64,000 nt of DNA from Ailurus styani (Eukaryota > Chordata > Mammalia > Carnivora > Ailuridae), in assembly GCA_002007465.1 (NCBI GenBank), contig LNAC01000036.1, positions 2,120,881-2,184,880 of the forward strand. Reading direction: 5' to 3'. The notes beneath the pieces are model-generated. The model worked only from the letters and a program-made list of their open reading frames with translations, did not search any database and was not told the DNA's origin. The translations under genes were made by a program, and so were the position numbers. Positions 21,609 through 32,642 of this stretch are shown here, one piece after another; within the stretch, counting starts at the first letter, position 1; the number at the start of each line of letters is the position of its first letter.

Positions 21609-21633
21609 GTATATGTGCTGCCGAAGCGAGCAC
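21602..21633 (-). pseudogene. 3'-truncated U6 snRNA retro-fragment (first 32 nt)
   Basis: On the minus strand, 32 contiguous bases equal the 5' end of U6 snRNA, from GTGCTCGCTTCGGCAGC through CACATATACTAAAATT. The rest of U6 is absent and there is no poly(A). Direct repeats of 16 bp (21593-21608, 21634-21649) flank it. The minus-strand junction reads GTTT/AAAATT, an L1-endonuclease-type site. The target's AATTTT end can pair with the internal AAAAUU of U6, which would explain the truncation. Far too short to be functional. Confidence 0.88.
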
Positions 21634-21659
21634 GCAATCATAAATTTTAAACAGGAAGT

Positions 21660-22310
21660 GCCTTCACCCCTGTTCATCATACCTCATCCCCAGGGAACTA
21701 CATTAGACAGCTTTAATCATTTTAAATATTTATCCAAATTGATTATGATTTCTTGCTCGCCTGAGTCAGTTTCATGAGAAAATATTTCTACCCCTATAAG
21801 ATCTTGACAGAAGGAAAGACAGAGTCCTGGATCCTGATAAGGTGCTGACTATGGCATGATCTTTTAGAAAAGATCCCATTTCCAAGAATGGTCATGGGCC
21901 GAAAGACAGCAAGCTCTAGCACTGCATTAACTAGAGGCAGCCACCAACCTACTGATACACAAAAGTCCAGACAGTGTTTCTGATGAAAAGTAAAATTACA
22001 GTAATGCTGCTCAAGGGAAGAAAGGAAAGCCAGCAAGGCAGAATTTGTGAAATTATGTTCCTATATCAGTCATTAGCCATAAATACAATGCTAACTACCC
22101 CCTTCTCTGGAGGCCAGAGAATATATAAAGATTTTCCTTGACACATCCTTCTCAACTAGGAAAAAAAAAAAAAAGGTGGGATTTAGAAGAGCTAAGTGCT
22201 CACTGACAGATCATTTTCAATGAAAATGTTACTTCATCTCTAAAATGAGAAAAAAAAATTCTAGACTGCTAACCTCACAAAGAGGAAGGCTGAAATAAAG
22301 TTGGCGTCCT
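21660..22310. other. Unassigned DNA
   Basis: No feature recognised. Confidence 0.4.
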
Positions 22311-22324
22311 AATACATATTTGGT

Positions 22325-22490
22325 GGTAACAATATATCAGATGAACAACTTCATTTAATACCATCAGTGGATCTATGATACATGCATTATTATTATTCCC
22401 ATATATAAATGAGGAAACTGAAACTAACGGGGAATAAGTAACATGCATAGAGTTAACAGCTTATAAGTGGCAATACAGATATTAGAATTT
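22325..22490 (-). mobile_element. MIR fragment
   Basis: TATTCCCATATATAAATGAGG then AAACTGAAAC, and later TTAACAGCTTATAAGTGGCA, is a clear antisense MIR. Confidence 0.75.
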
Positions 22491-23109
22491 TATGAAGTTG
22501 CAAGAATTGGCTACATGAGGGCCACATTCTGCCTTTAATAAAACAATAAAGCAAATGTTGGCTCCACTTTAATTTTAACATTCTCTGATGAGTTAAAATT
22601 AAAACAAGAACACAAGGACATTTATTATTAATTGCACCTTCATTCATTTTTCATTTGGGTAGACATAATCAAAAGCCAAGTGGTGACTTCCTTGTGCACT
22701 CATTTTTATACTGTGTTTATAACTCTTTTAATAATGCAAATATTTATTATGGGCATCCCTGGAGAATCAAAGGTGCTCAACGAAGGGATTTCTAAATATC
22801 ACGGTCCACTGCCGAGTAAAAACACCAGGAGACCTCTACTGTGTAAAGGGCCAGAGCCACGGGGTCTGTCAAAAGGGTCACTCAGCACAAAAACAAGGCA
22901 GAAGGTTATCCAGTTTCTGGAATAAAGTAGCAGCAGGTATCATCTTTGCCAACAGAGAGAGAGGAAGCTTGAGGAGAAGTTCTCCAGGGTGAGCGAAACT
23001 ACACCACAGGCCAAAAATGGCACCAAAGACAATTATTACACAATGGACTTGAACATGATAAAGAATCAGCTCTCCAAGTATTACTTTCCATAGAAACAAA
23101 TTAATTCAA

Positions 23110-23235
23110 TTTGGTTTTAATAACTATCTGGGAGTTTACCATATATAAAACATCATTCTAGGTCCTGGGGACTTTTTAAAAAAAATGAATAAATTTAGTC
23201 TTCCTGCAAAAATCTTAGTCTAGTGGTAGAAGCAG
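23110..23235 (-). mobile_element. L2 3'-end fragment
   Basis: GGGAGTTTACCATATATAAA, then CATCATTCTAGGTCCTGGGG and AAATCTTAGTCTAGTGG, resembles antisense L2 (TATGTGCCAGGCACTGTTCTAGGTGCTGGGG...TTCTAGTGGG). Confidence 0.6.
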
Positions 23236-23239
23236 GTGA

Positions 23240-25430
23240 AGTTCAACTCACTAAAGGACTTGTGTTCTCTACTAAGGATTTGAGACATCAACCTGAAAGA
23301 ATTGTTCGTTAAGGCACGGAGAGGCCATGCTTTCTTAAGAAAAGCATTTAATTCTCGGGTACCAAATATAAAGTGGAATGGAGTGTGCCAGCTAACATAC
23401 ATGGAATCCCCTTAGGATATTATGGCAATGGTCTAAGCAAAACCTCATGAGGCTAGCATTGCAGCAGTAGCCACGGGGATGCAGTAGACATAATGGATTT
23501 GAGATATTTTTGAGGTTAAAAACAGCAAGAATTCATGATTGATTGATGTGAGATATAAAATAGGAAGAAACATTTAGACTAACTGTAACTTTTCTATCTC
23601 AGGTGTCTGGGAAGATAATACAGAAGAAAAATGGAGACAGGAAATAAAGAAGAAATGATAAATGGTTGGTTACTGGGAAACTCCATGTTTCCCATGTTGG
23701 ACTTGAGTCTGATGTGCCCTGGGGCATCCAAAAAAGATATTCTGCACATATTTTAATATAACACAATAGCTGTGAATATTTGGGTACAGCAAGTTACTAC
23801 TTGTTCCAAATATCCAGTCTTTTAATATTTTTTTCTAAGCAATTGTTCTAACTCATATGAACCTTATTAGCAGAAGACCCAAACCCTGCCTTTTGAGTTT
23901 CCTCTGCTTTTTGAAGCCTCTGAGAAATTTGGGAACTTAGTCCAAAGGAAATTGGTCATAGTCCCACATCCCAAGAAAAGGGCACGGTTGGTTCACTGCA
24001 TTTTGTTTCTTGTGACTCCACGATGTCCCTGGTCCCACTTGGCCCGAGAGATGATGTTTTTCCTCTACCAGAAAAAGGTCTCTGAATAAGCCTGCAAGGT
24101 AAAAGGATTCCTTTTCCCCAAAGCGAAGCTTGTCAAAGGCTGATGTAAGCTGGGGCTTCCAAATAAAGATCTTCATTGTCAATTTACTTCTCTCCAAATC
24201 CAGTTGTGCCAGGGTGGCTCATTACCACAGAAATTATCACATTGGTTTCACATTGGGTCAAAACTGCCCTTTTCCTAGACCTCTGGGTCCTTGGACTCTT
24301 TCAAGTGATCCAATCCAATCTATGCTCTCATGTTCTCCTGATGAATTTCTCTCTTTCCTTGACAATAATTTTGGTTGAGTCTATTCTGGTTAACAGAGAA
24401 ACAAGAGTTCACTCTGAAATACAGAAAAAAGGGAGCAGGACTGTTTCACAACTTTGCATACCTGGGGTCCCAGAGAGTAACATCCATGATCAAACCAGAG
24501 AAGTTTCAGATCCAAATGTAATTCCGTGGGAAATGCTCCTTATACTATTATTGTTATCACTAACAGAGAGTAGATGGACCCCAACAGAAAAAAACTGTAA
24601 ATAAGCTTCAGTAATCGACAAAGATATTGTTTCAGGATGTTTTCCTTTAACAGTAGACTGGACAGAGGAGAGTTCTATACAACCAGCTCCTGCTTATTTG
24701 TTTATTCTTCTGTTGTTTCCGCCAATGGACCTACTGACTAAGGAAAACTGTGGTCTCCCCATGCCTGGGCCTGAACAGAACACCCACCCCTGCTGTTCCT
24801 TTGTAGCACAAGCCCCAAAATAACTGAAAATACCATGAACACATATACCAAACAACTAGAGGAACAAGGGCTATCACTTCATGAGCAGCTCTAATGTTCT
24901 AGGCACAGTCCTCAGCAGTCCACGGTTGCTGATAAAAGGCTTCCAAGAGTCATGTTTGTGTTTCAGCGGTAGAAGCTTGCTACATTAAGAAGGGGGCACA
25001 TCCTTTCTGGAAACTACCTGAATACCGACAACTAAGGCAGCTCCGTTCTATCTTTCAGGAAAACATCCTCATGGCACAGGCAATAAAGAGAGCAAGTCTG
25101 CATAGAAAAGAGGAAAATGGGCTTGTGAAATACAGGATGTGTCTTGGCAGAACATTTCTTAGTGAGAGCTTTGGATTCTCGAACTACAGAGATGGAGCAC
25201 TGCCAAAAAAAAAAAAAAATCTAAAACAAGGGTTAGTATATGATGCACATTAACATTTGACATTTAAAGACTGCTACCCTTTATTTCAGCAAATACTCCA
25301 TAAATCTCCTAAGCAAATCATTTCCATTTCCTGGATCTTCATAATTGGCATTTAGCTCTTCTGTGAAGCCATATTTGTGAGTGTGGACCATCTGAGAGTG
25401 CAGGCTTTCCATCCAAAGAGTGTCTTCTGT
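23240..25430. other. Unassigned DNA
   Basis: More than 2 kb without a recognised repeat apart from a possible MIR/L2 trace at 24860-24920 (GAGCAGCTCTAATGTTCTAG then GCACAG). A sense frame of 142 codons at 24176-24604 matches no family I know and has no supporting signals. Confidence 0.35.
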
Positions 25431-26270
25431 GTCGACTCTAATCTATCTTCAACAAAGCAACAAATTCCTATTTAAAACTATTTAGCTAAATACTCCAGAG
25501 ATCCAATATAATTTCCTACAGTTGCTCTCACACTGTCACGATTCTAATTATGACACTGTTGGGAATACTCGCTTTCTTAAAAAATGTAAAATGCACCATA
25601 AAAATTTATGAAGCAAATTATTGCAGGTATAACTGTTCAAGGGTGTAGTGGTCTCTTTGTAACTCAGTTTCCTCGACCACTGCCCTTTTACATTTCATTT
25701 TATGGTCAATATGATGCCTCATTGAAAAAAGAATATTAAAAATAATTTATTAAGATTAAATTGCTTCTTCAGAAGGCACGATTTTATCTTCCTCATTTTG
25801 TAAAAATCCCATTTTAATTTGCTTCCTATGTCATCTCTAGCATGAATTTAAGGATTTAATGGAGAAAGGATGGAAGGCTGATATCGATAAAATGAATAAT
25901 TTTATATTTGAAGGATTCGTTTGTTTGATTTAGGAGAAAATTTCAATGGTCAATTATCCCGGGACTCTATTTGGTACAAAATGCTGGCCAAATAATAATT
26001 CCCATTCATCACTTACTGGTGTGATTTGGAAAAGGCATCTCTGTGATTACTCTTGATATATTAAAGATTCATATTGGATAAAAATACTGTGACCCCCCTT
26101 CCACAAAGGCAGAACAGATGCTTTTCCTAACAAAACTAATTTTTAAAATATTAATATCTTAAAACACAGCTCTCTGAGGATACATGACCATGCTGGCCAG
26201 GTATTCAGTCAACCCTACTTATTAATCAGGCCAAGCCTTATCTATTGTCTGCTACTCTCTGGGACCAGTT
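25430..26270. other. AT-rich single-copy DNA, possible conserved noncoding block
   Basis: Repeat-free, with long runs lacking simple repeats and several homeodomain-like ATTA/TAAT cores. The call rests on texture only, with no alignment. Confidence 0.25.
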
Positions 26271-26489
26271 GGTATGCTCAGACATGCCATGTTTTGTTTG
26301 AGGTCCTTTGTGTAACCCAGTGGCTGCATTCAAACATATAGCAAAATTAGAACAGGCTTTAGTGCTTAAAATAAAATTTAGTGAGATTTTACTTCAGGCT
26401 TTATCCAAAAATGATTAACAAAATCATCAGAAAGAAGATTGACAAAAATGACGGTAGGGTGAGTACTAAGTTTGCACAAAGTCATAGCT

Positions 26490-26521
26490 TTTTTTTCTTT
26501 TTCTTTTTCTTTTTTTTCCCC
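26490..26521 (+). repeat. T-rich tract with C interruptions
   Basis: TTTTTTCTTTTTCTTTTTC-like low complexity. Confidence 0.9.
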
Positions 26522-26867
26522 TGGTTTGACATATGCTAAAAGCATGTGAATAATTTGAGGCCATTTCTAAAGTGACCTAGAATCAGAGACAGTGAGGGAA
26601 CCTAATCTAGAGGGATTTAAACAGATGGCCCCTAAATCCCAAGGAGAGCAAATGCTGTGTCTAAGTTGATGCAGAAAATGACAAAACTGGCCTGGAATCA
26701 GATAAACAACATTTCATGTGAAAGCCTTTCCCAACTCTAGAATCCTATGCTTTTGTGTTCATGCAGGTTGAGTGTTATCCCAGGGAAAAATAATTGAATA
26801 AGGAAGTAAATTAGTTGTGCATATTAATAGGAATTATTTAATATGCATTTGTGATACAATAAATACA

Positions 26868-26935
26868 GAGAGAGAGAGAGAGAGACAAACCAAGAGAGAC
26901 AGAGAAACAGAGACACACAGAAAGAGAGAGAATCT
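26868..26935 (+). repeat. (AG)n / GAGACA low-complexity repeat
   Basis: A pure AG run of about ten units at the left, then imperfect AGAGACAGAGAAACAGAGAC text. Confidence 0.93.
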
Positions 26936-27860
26936 TCCATGCACTAGGCAGTGAAACCCTGCCTTTGAGGAAGCTTACAATCCACTGGGAGATGAAACAA
27001 AAATATATGAATTATATAACATAGTGCTATAAGTGCTCTGAGGGGGAGATTTAGGGTGATGCAAAAGCACATGAACTGATCCCTTAGCCAGACAGGGTGA
27101 TCACAGGTGCAACATAAGCTGATATCAAGCTAAAACTTAAAGGATGGGCTGGAGTTCACTAGAAAGAAAAGAAGGAGGGAAGAGTGTTTCTTGCACATGC
27201 AGAACTCTTGGAAAAACCGAGGAATATCTTTGTTACAGCATATATTATGGATGGATCGGGAGTGAGGGCAAGAAAGGCAAGAGATAAGAGAAGAAAGCAT
27301 TTAATTATGACGGGACAAGCAAATCATGATCAATAGGTTGGACCTTATTCTGAAAGTAATGGTGAGTCATTCAAAGGTAAGGGTAGAGCAGAGCATTATC
27401 ATATCTGATTTTCCAAAGAATTTTCTTGGAGGGGAAGGCAAGTCTTGAAAAATACAAAGATGAGTTGGAAAGCTGATAAAGACATACAGGCAAGAAATTG
27501 ATGGTGGTCTAGAAGAATCATATCACTTTGGCTAGGCAAAAAGGATTTGAAAACGTGTAGGAAAGAGGACGGACAGAACTCGATGATGTGCATGGTAAGC
27601 TGTTAAGGATGAAGTCCAAGTTTCGGGACCACACAAATGGAAAATGACTAGACCATCCACTGAGATAGGCGTGGCTAGAGGAAGAGCTCCTTTCTGGGAC
27701 AAGGATGTGCTCAGTAATTGACATGCTTTGTTTGAGGTCATTTGTGCATCCCAGTAGCTACATATCCGGGGGCAGCTGGAGGTACACATAGGAAACTCAT
27801 TGCAGAGATCTGGGCAAGAAATGATGATTCAGAAAAGACCAACCTGGAAACAGTAATTAA
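26930..27860 (-). mobile_element. L2 (antisense), long diverged copy
   Basis: CTTTGAGGAAGCTTACAATC, GGTTGGACCTTATTCTGAAAG then TAATGGTGAGTCATTC, ATCATATCACTTTGGCTAGG, CATCCACTGAGATAGGC and GACATGCTTTGTTTGAGGTC follow in order the antisense L2 sequence from its 3' end into the reverse-transcriptase region. No open RT frame survives. Confidence 0.65.
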
Positions 27861-27862
27861 TA

Positions 27863-28072
27863 GCACGTCAATAGTCAAGAACACCCAGGAAAATTCTGCC
27901 GAAGAAACTGAGGGGCTGACTAATTCACATCATGACTAAAGCACGTCAATAGTCAAGAACACCCAGGAAAATTCTGCCGAAGAAACTGAGAGGCTGACTA
28001 ATTCACGTCATGACTAAAGCACATCAATAGTCAAGAACACCCAGGAAAATTCTGCCGAAGAAACTGAGAGGC
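27863..28072 (+). repeat. 78-bp tandem repeat, 2.7 copies
   Basis: Units start at 27863, 27941 and 28019. Unit 1 and unit 2 differ at only a few bases (GAGGGG/GAGAGG, CACAT/CACGT). The third stops after 54 bases at GAGAGGC. Each unit begins GCACGTCAATAGTCAAGAAC. The unit length is divisible by 3, but every full unit carries an in-frame stop in the open register, so it is not coding. Confidence 0.96.
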
Positions 28073-28294
28073 AGATTGTAGCAAAACAGCACGAAGCAGG
28101 CAGTTTCAGTTATTCAGGAGACTCAGTTATTTAATTAAAAAAAAAATGATGTTCCTTACTGAAGAGATTCTCTACAGATCAAATTCAAAAATAAATATTT
28201 TAGTCCAATTTGTGTATTGGTCTAATTAGCGACGGTTTGCCTGGAAAAATCTCTCCTGGTGGGGGAAGAGGAGAATAAAAATAATGCAGAATGT

Positions 28295-28515
28295 TGGGCT
28301 CTAATTTGACTCCTGGATGTAATGCATGTGACAACTTATAGAGGTTACATAGCCTTCTGGGGCATAGCTTCCTCCTCTGTAAAAGAGAAAAGTAACCACT
28401 CACTCAGAAAATGGCTGTGAAGATTCAGTTTTGTTGCATTTGGCAGAGTTGGAATCACTTCACCTAGTACCCAAGCACATAACAGAAGTTCAATGTTAGT
28501 TGCATTCTTTTCATT
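28295..28515 (+). mobile_element. MIR
   Basis: CTAATTTGACTCCTGGATGT, CTTCCTCCTCTGTAAAAGAG and GCACATAACAGAAGTTCAAT are sense MIR landmarks in the right order. Confidence 0.65.
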
Positions 28516-28695
28516 AGTGTATCCACATGGGCCAAATGAATTAGCAAAAATACATAGTGGTCAGAACAACAAAAACATTTATCTAATTAATTCATATATG
28601 TAAATAAAAGTAAGTTTGAAAGTGAGATGCAAACTCATTTGTTGAATCAGTTTCCCCATATTTGAAGAGTATTTGCTTTTTTTACTGTAGCTCTG

Positions 28696-28716
28696 AAAGA
28701 AAAATTGTCTATTTAT
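28696..28716. repeat. Target-site duplication, left copy, of L1
   Basis: A 21-bp match starting AAAGAAAAATTGTC and ending TATTTAT is repeated at 29004-29024. The leading As may partly belong to the poly(A). Confidence 0.92.
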
Positions 28717-29003
28717 GATCTCTCTGATATGAGGAATTTGAGGGGCAGGGTGGGGGATCATGGTGGGTAGGGAGGAAAAAAAAGAAACAAGATGGGATCA
28801 GGAAGGAGACAAACCATAAGAGACTCTTAATCTCACGAAACAAACTGAGGGTTACTGGGGGGTGGGAGGGTAGGGATAGGGTGGATGGGTTATGGACATC
28901 GGGGAAGGTTTGTGCTATGGTGAGCACTGTGAAAGGTGTAAGCCTGATGATTCACAGACCTGCACCCCTGGGGTAAATAATACATTATTTGTTAATTTAA
29001 AAA
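28717..29003 (+). mobile_element. Recent 5'-truncated L1 (3' UTR)
   Basis: GATCTCTCTGATATGAGGAA start, AAGAGACTCTTAATCTCACG, ACTGAGGGTTACTGGGGGG and GGTGAGCACTGTGAAAGGTG are the carnivoran L1 3' UTR. It ends in AATAATACATTATTTG and poly(A). The target-site duplication of about 21 bp (28696-28716, 29004-29024) is intact. Confidence 0.95.
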
Positions 29004-29029
29004 AAAGAAAAATTGTCTATTTATATTCA

Positions 29030-30045
29030 GGGACAACTTGGTTTCATGAGCCATAATAGAGTCAATGTTTGCAGTTCATTGAGTTAGCCACTGGGTGAGC
29101 CAAATCACCCAGTAAGATACCATGGTCTGGTTATTTAAATTGCACAGATATAGCTCAACTAAAAATAATGAAATAAAATTGCATTCTGAATTATATAATT
29201 GAATTTGGCAAATTACATTTTGATCGTTTTGCTGTAGGTTTGAGATTGGTATTAACAACAAATGAACATACCTGCTATTCAATTTAAAATGCCAAAAATG
29301 AAAATATGTTATTTTGTGTGGTCCAGCTTATGCACAGTAAATTCAGGATAGTAATTACAAGGTTTTAAAAGCAGGAATAACTCCAGTTAAAGGTTCACTG
29401 CTTCTCAGTGAACCAAATCCTGGATTTGAGGAAGTCATTTCCACCAAAGACACCAGATCAGTGATTCTGTAATCTTTCTGCTAAGAGAGCAATTAGAAAC
29501 ACCAATGCTTTGCAGGATACCACAAATAATAAAATGTTAAACTTAACAGAAATTAAATATATTTTCCTACTTAATCTGATACTATATTAGTGAGTGATAA
29601 TATACAATTGGTTAAGGTCACAAGCTCTAGAATCAGACTGCGCTTTATAAACAGGGTTACTGAGACAGAGGTAAGATAAGCTCCATGCCCCAATTCGTAT
29701 CATTATGAGGTGGCAAAGCCAAAAGTCAAGTCCAGGTAATATTAATCGCAACTCTACCCAAAAGTCTTCTTAGAACTTAATGAGTGAGTCATGGAAAGTG
29801 CTCAGTGCAATGGCTGAATATTGATATTTACTGACCCTTTACCAACATAGACAAGGCAATGTACAATATTTTTTTTAAATAAGAAAGGAGGGAAAGGTAC
29901 AAGTGAGGAAATTCCATTTAATATATAATTATCATCCTGAAATTCTGGAAAAGTTTTCTTTTGTTGAATGACAAAATATCATTACTGCTGTATTTGCATG
30001 CGGTTCCCCGCATAGGAATTACATGCTGTTTGATTGAAAGAGTGA
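29030..30045. other. Mostly unassigned AT-rich DNA
   Basis: A possible short MIR start at about 29610-29660 (GGTTAAGGTCACAAGCTCTA then GAATCAGACTG). Otherwise nothing recognised. Confidence 0.4.
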
Positions 30046-30049
30046 ATCC

Positions 30050-30265
30050 TAAAGGGAAATTGCCTGGAATCTGAACCTAGCACTGACCGTTAATACCTGT
30101 GTTACACCGACATATTACATAACCTCTCTGGGCTTCAGTCGTAAAATGGAGATAATCAAAATACTAATCTGGAGAGGATTAAATGAGTTGGTATGTTAAT
30201 GAGTATACAACGGTGTCTGGAATTAGTAGGAACTCAAGTAATGCCATTTATTGCCATCATTACTC
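30050..30265 (+). mobile_element. MIR, near full length
   Basis: GGAATCTGAACCTAGCACTG, ACATAACCTCTCTGGGCTTC, CGTAAAATGGAGATAATC, GAGAGGATTAAATGAGTTGG and ACGGTGTCTGGAATTAGTAG cover the MIR consensus almost end to end. Confidence 0.85.
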
Positions 30266-30384
30266 TTTCCAGAACAGTCCTCATACAGTGCAGAGTCAGT
30301 GTAAATTCAGAGATAAAGAACTCACTGCTGATACCAATACATTATACACATACACGGACATAATAAATCAGAAAACTGCTTCTC

Positions 30385-30590
30385 GGGCGCCTGGGTGGCT
30401 CAGTGGGTTGAAGCCTCTGCTTTCGGCTCAGGTCATGATCCCAGAGTCCTGGGATCGAGGCCCGCATCGGGCTCTCTGCTCAGCAGGGATCCTGCTTCTT
30501 CCTCTCTCCTCTCTCTCTGCCTGCCTCTCTGCCTACTTGTAATCTCTCTCTGTGTGTCAAATAAATAAATAAAATCTTTAAAAAAAAATA
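30385..30590 (+). mobile_element. Young mustelid-type can-SINE
   Basis: GGGCGCCTGGGTGGCTCAGT head, body and AAATAAATAAATAAAATC tail. No clean target-site duplication: the flanks AGAAAACTGCTTCT and AGAAGAAATTCTTTT are only loosely similar. Confidence 0.96.
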
Positions 30591-30626
30591 ATAGAAGAAA
30601 TTCTTTTGGGGTCATTCTTTTAGTCC

Positions 30627-30627
30627 N
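30627..30627. other. Single ambiguous base, no flanking duplication
   Basis: N within TAGTCCNCGTGAATC. Unlike the other four Ns, I see no direct repeat on either side, so it may be a simple unresolved base or a gap of unknown size. Confidence 0.8.
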
Positions 30628-30805
30628 CGTGAATCATTCACATAATTTAAAAGTCAGGCTACTTTTATGTTTTTTAAATTAGAATATAAAGGAATATGCT
30701 AATGTGCAGACTATAATGATAGAGGGAAAAAATACTAAAATACTGCAAATGTTATTATAAAGAGAAATTAATGGAACTGCAAGCACATTCTAACCTGAAA
30801 AGGCG

Positions 30806-30856
30806 TGCACGCACACACACACACACACACACACACATGCACACACACACACATAC
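30806..30856 (+). repeat. (CA)n microsatellite
   Basis: Two CA runs separated by ATG, in total about 23 units. Confidence 0.97.
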
Positions 30857-30879
30857 AAACAAAACTGTGCTTTTTGCAC

Positions 30880-31225
30880 TCCCTTTCTGGATCTCTTTTC
30901 TCCCAATTTTTCACATATCTGCTTTTCCCTCACCCTTCAGGTCTTGCTTGAACACCACCTTCTTAGACAGAGCACTGCTGATCTCTATTTGGAAAAAGCC
31001 TCCCTTTTTCATTCACAATTGAACCTCTATTCTGTTTATTTTCTCCATGACACCAGCAACAATAGGTAATTATTTTGTTTGCTTGTTTTGTTTTTATCTT
31101 CCCTACTAAAACAAAACTCAATTAAGAGTGGGATTTCTCTAAATTGGGTCGCTGCTCATTCATTAGTTGCCTAATCCAGTATTTCGTACATATTGGCATC
31201 TAACAAATATTTGTTGACCAAATTA
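30880..31225 (+). mobile_element. L2 3' end
   Basis: CCCTTCAGGTCTTGCTTGAAC, ACCACCTTCTTAGACAGAGC, TTGAACCTCTATTCTGTTTA, ACTCAATTAAGAGTGGGATT, ATCCAGTATTTCGTACATAT then TGGCATCTAACAAATATTTGTTG give a complete L2 3' region. Confidence 0.85.
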
Positions 31226-31289
31226 ATAAAGGGAATAGTATATTTATATTCCATTCATATTTGCTGCTTTATCTACAGAAAGAGCCAAT

Positions 31290-31610
31290 AATTTGGCCCT
31301 GAATTCTAACACCAGCTTTGGGTACTTCTGCCGAGCCTTAGGGGCCTTCTCTGGCTTCCAAGGAGCTCAGGAACAAGGCAGCGTGAGGTGGGCAGGGTCT
31401 AAGAGAAGGGACAGAGGAGGGCCCTGGGGTGAGAGAGAGAGTGTGGAGACACAAAGAGTTCAAACACAGACTGGAATCATTAGAGCCACTATTAGGGCCG
31501 GCCTGATCCTGCAGGAGGCTCTTACACATTCTCTCTCGGCTTTCTCTATGTGACAGAGAGGTCTTCCTGAAACAGAGGTCTCCCCAAGTTTGCCTGCCAA
31601 GGGCTCTGCA
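31290..31610. other. Unassigned, relatively GC-rich DNA
   Basis: About 300 bases richer in GC than the surroundings. Overlapping frames are open on both strands, but no family or splice pattern is recognisable. Confidence 0.35.
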
Positions 31611-31870
31611 AGGGCTCCACCAAGCTTTCTGGATAAAGTACAAGCCTGTGGCAGAAACATCAAGCCGGGCCTTCTTCATCAGGCTGCACAGTTCTCTAGA
31701 CTTTTCTTTCACAGCTTCACTAGGGACTCAGAACCGAAATGATCGATGCATTAGGTGGAGCATTTGCGATTCTGAGAGCTTCCCACCCTCTCCCATTTAT
31801 CCACGACTTTGCACAAACCATTATGCCTAGAATAACCATCCTTATCTTTCCAAAGAAGCACTTCGGGTCC
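31610..31870 (+). mobile_element. L2 internal to 3' fragment
   Basis: TTCTGGATAAAGTACAAGCC and CCACGACTTTGCACAAACCA then TTATGCCTAGAATAACCATC match L2 (CTGGACAAAGTCCAAACTC ... CTTTGCACATGCTGTTCC...). Confidence 0.6.
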
Positions 31871-32640
31871 AGAATGGAATACCACACACAGACATTCACT
31901 TGTGTGCGTGTGGTTTGCAGACTTCCCCTTTCTCATAGCCATCCTTTGGGTATCTATCCATGGGATGAAACATACACATGGACACAAAGAGCCTTGTGAA
32001 AAATGAGCATGAGGCCTCTGAAGAAGAGAAGTCCAAACATTCATATTCAGGAATAGAGCTACTGTCCTAGCCACAACACAATCTGTACTACTTTCCTGGT
32101 TATCAACTGAGATGGCACCTTATGTTATGATGTGGGGTGTTATCATTTCTTTTTTTTCAATATTCTGCTTTCCAATTAAGTCCTGAGGCCTCTTGGTCAC
32201 CTATCTCTGGATGGCCATCCACTTGTGCAAATACACACACAAAAAATGTCAGAAGCTTCAAAATGAGGATTGTTGCTACTGTCATCATTGTTTTTGTTGT
32301 TTCTGAAGTAAGTTCAAAGTCTGGGAGAGGACATTCTTCTCCAGTTTCTGAAGATGCAAAAAAGCCACAGTAAGGGCTCTCCAACACATTCACATTTCAA
32401 TATTCAGTGACTGAGGAACCAAATATAAATCATTGTATTATATCTGAACCAGAAAAACTGGAAAGGGAGAAGGAGTATGAGAGAAGTCACGAATGCACAG
32501 AAACACATGTCATGGTGTAAGTGTGCTTGGATATGTACACTTGTGTGTGTGTGTGTGTTTGTTTCTAAATCATATATGTGAGTTATTCCAATGTAAAAAG
32601 CAGACAGAAATTGGGTATACACACATACATGTATATAATA
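31871..32640. other. Unassigned DNA
   Basis: Contains a (GT)n run at about 32544-32561. A short frame starting at 32263 encodes a hydrophobic leader-like peptide ending at a GTAAGT (32308-32313); see findings. Confidence 0.35.
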
Positions 32641-32642
32641 TA

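Noticed and set aside
21602..21633. Functional U6 snRNA gene
   Set aside because: Only the first 32 nt are present, and there is no PSE/TATA or T-run terminator in the right places.
24204..24225. SINE-head-like CAGGGTGGCTCATT
   Set aside because: The match stops after about 12 bases and no SINE body or tail follows.
24176..24604. 142-codon open frame as a gene
   Set aside because: No recognisable domain, codon bias, promoter or splice context, and overlapping frames are equally open. Length is within chance for 64 kb.
27863..28072. Tandem repeat as a CRISPR array
   Set aside because: The 78-bp units are contiguous with no unique spacers, and the genome is mammalian.
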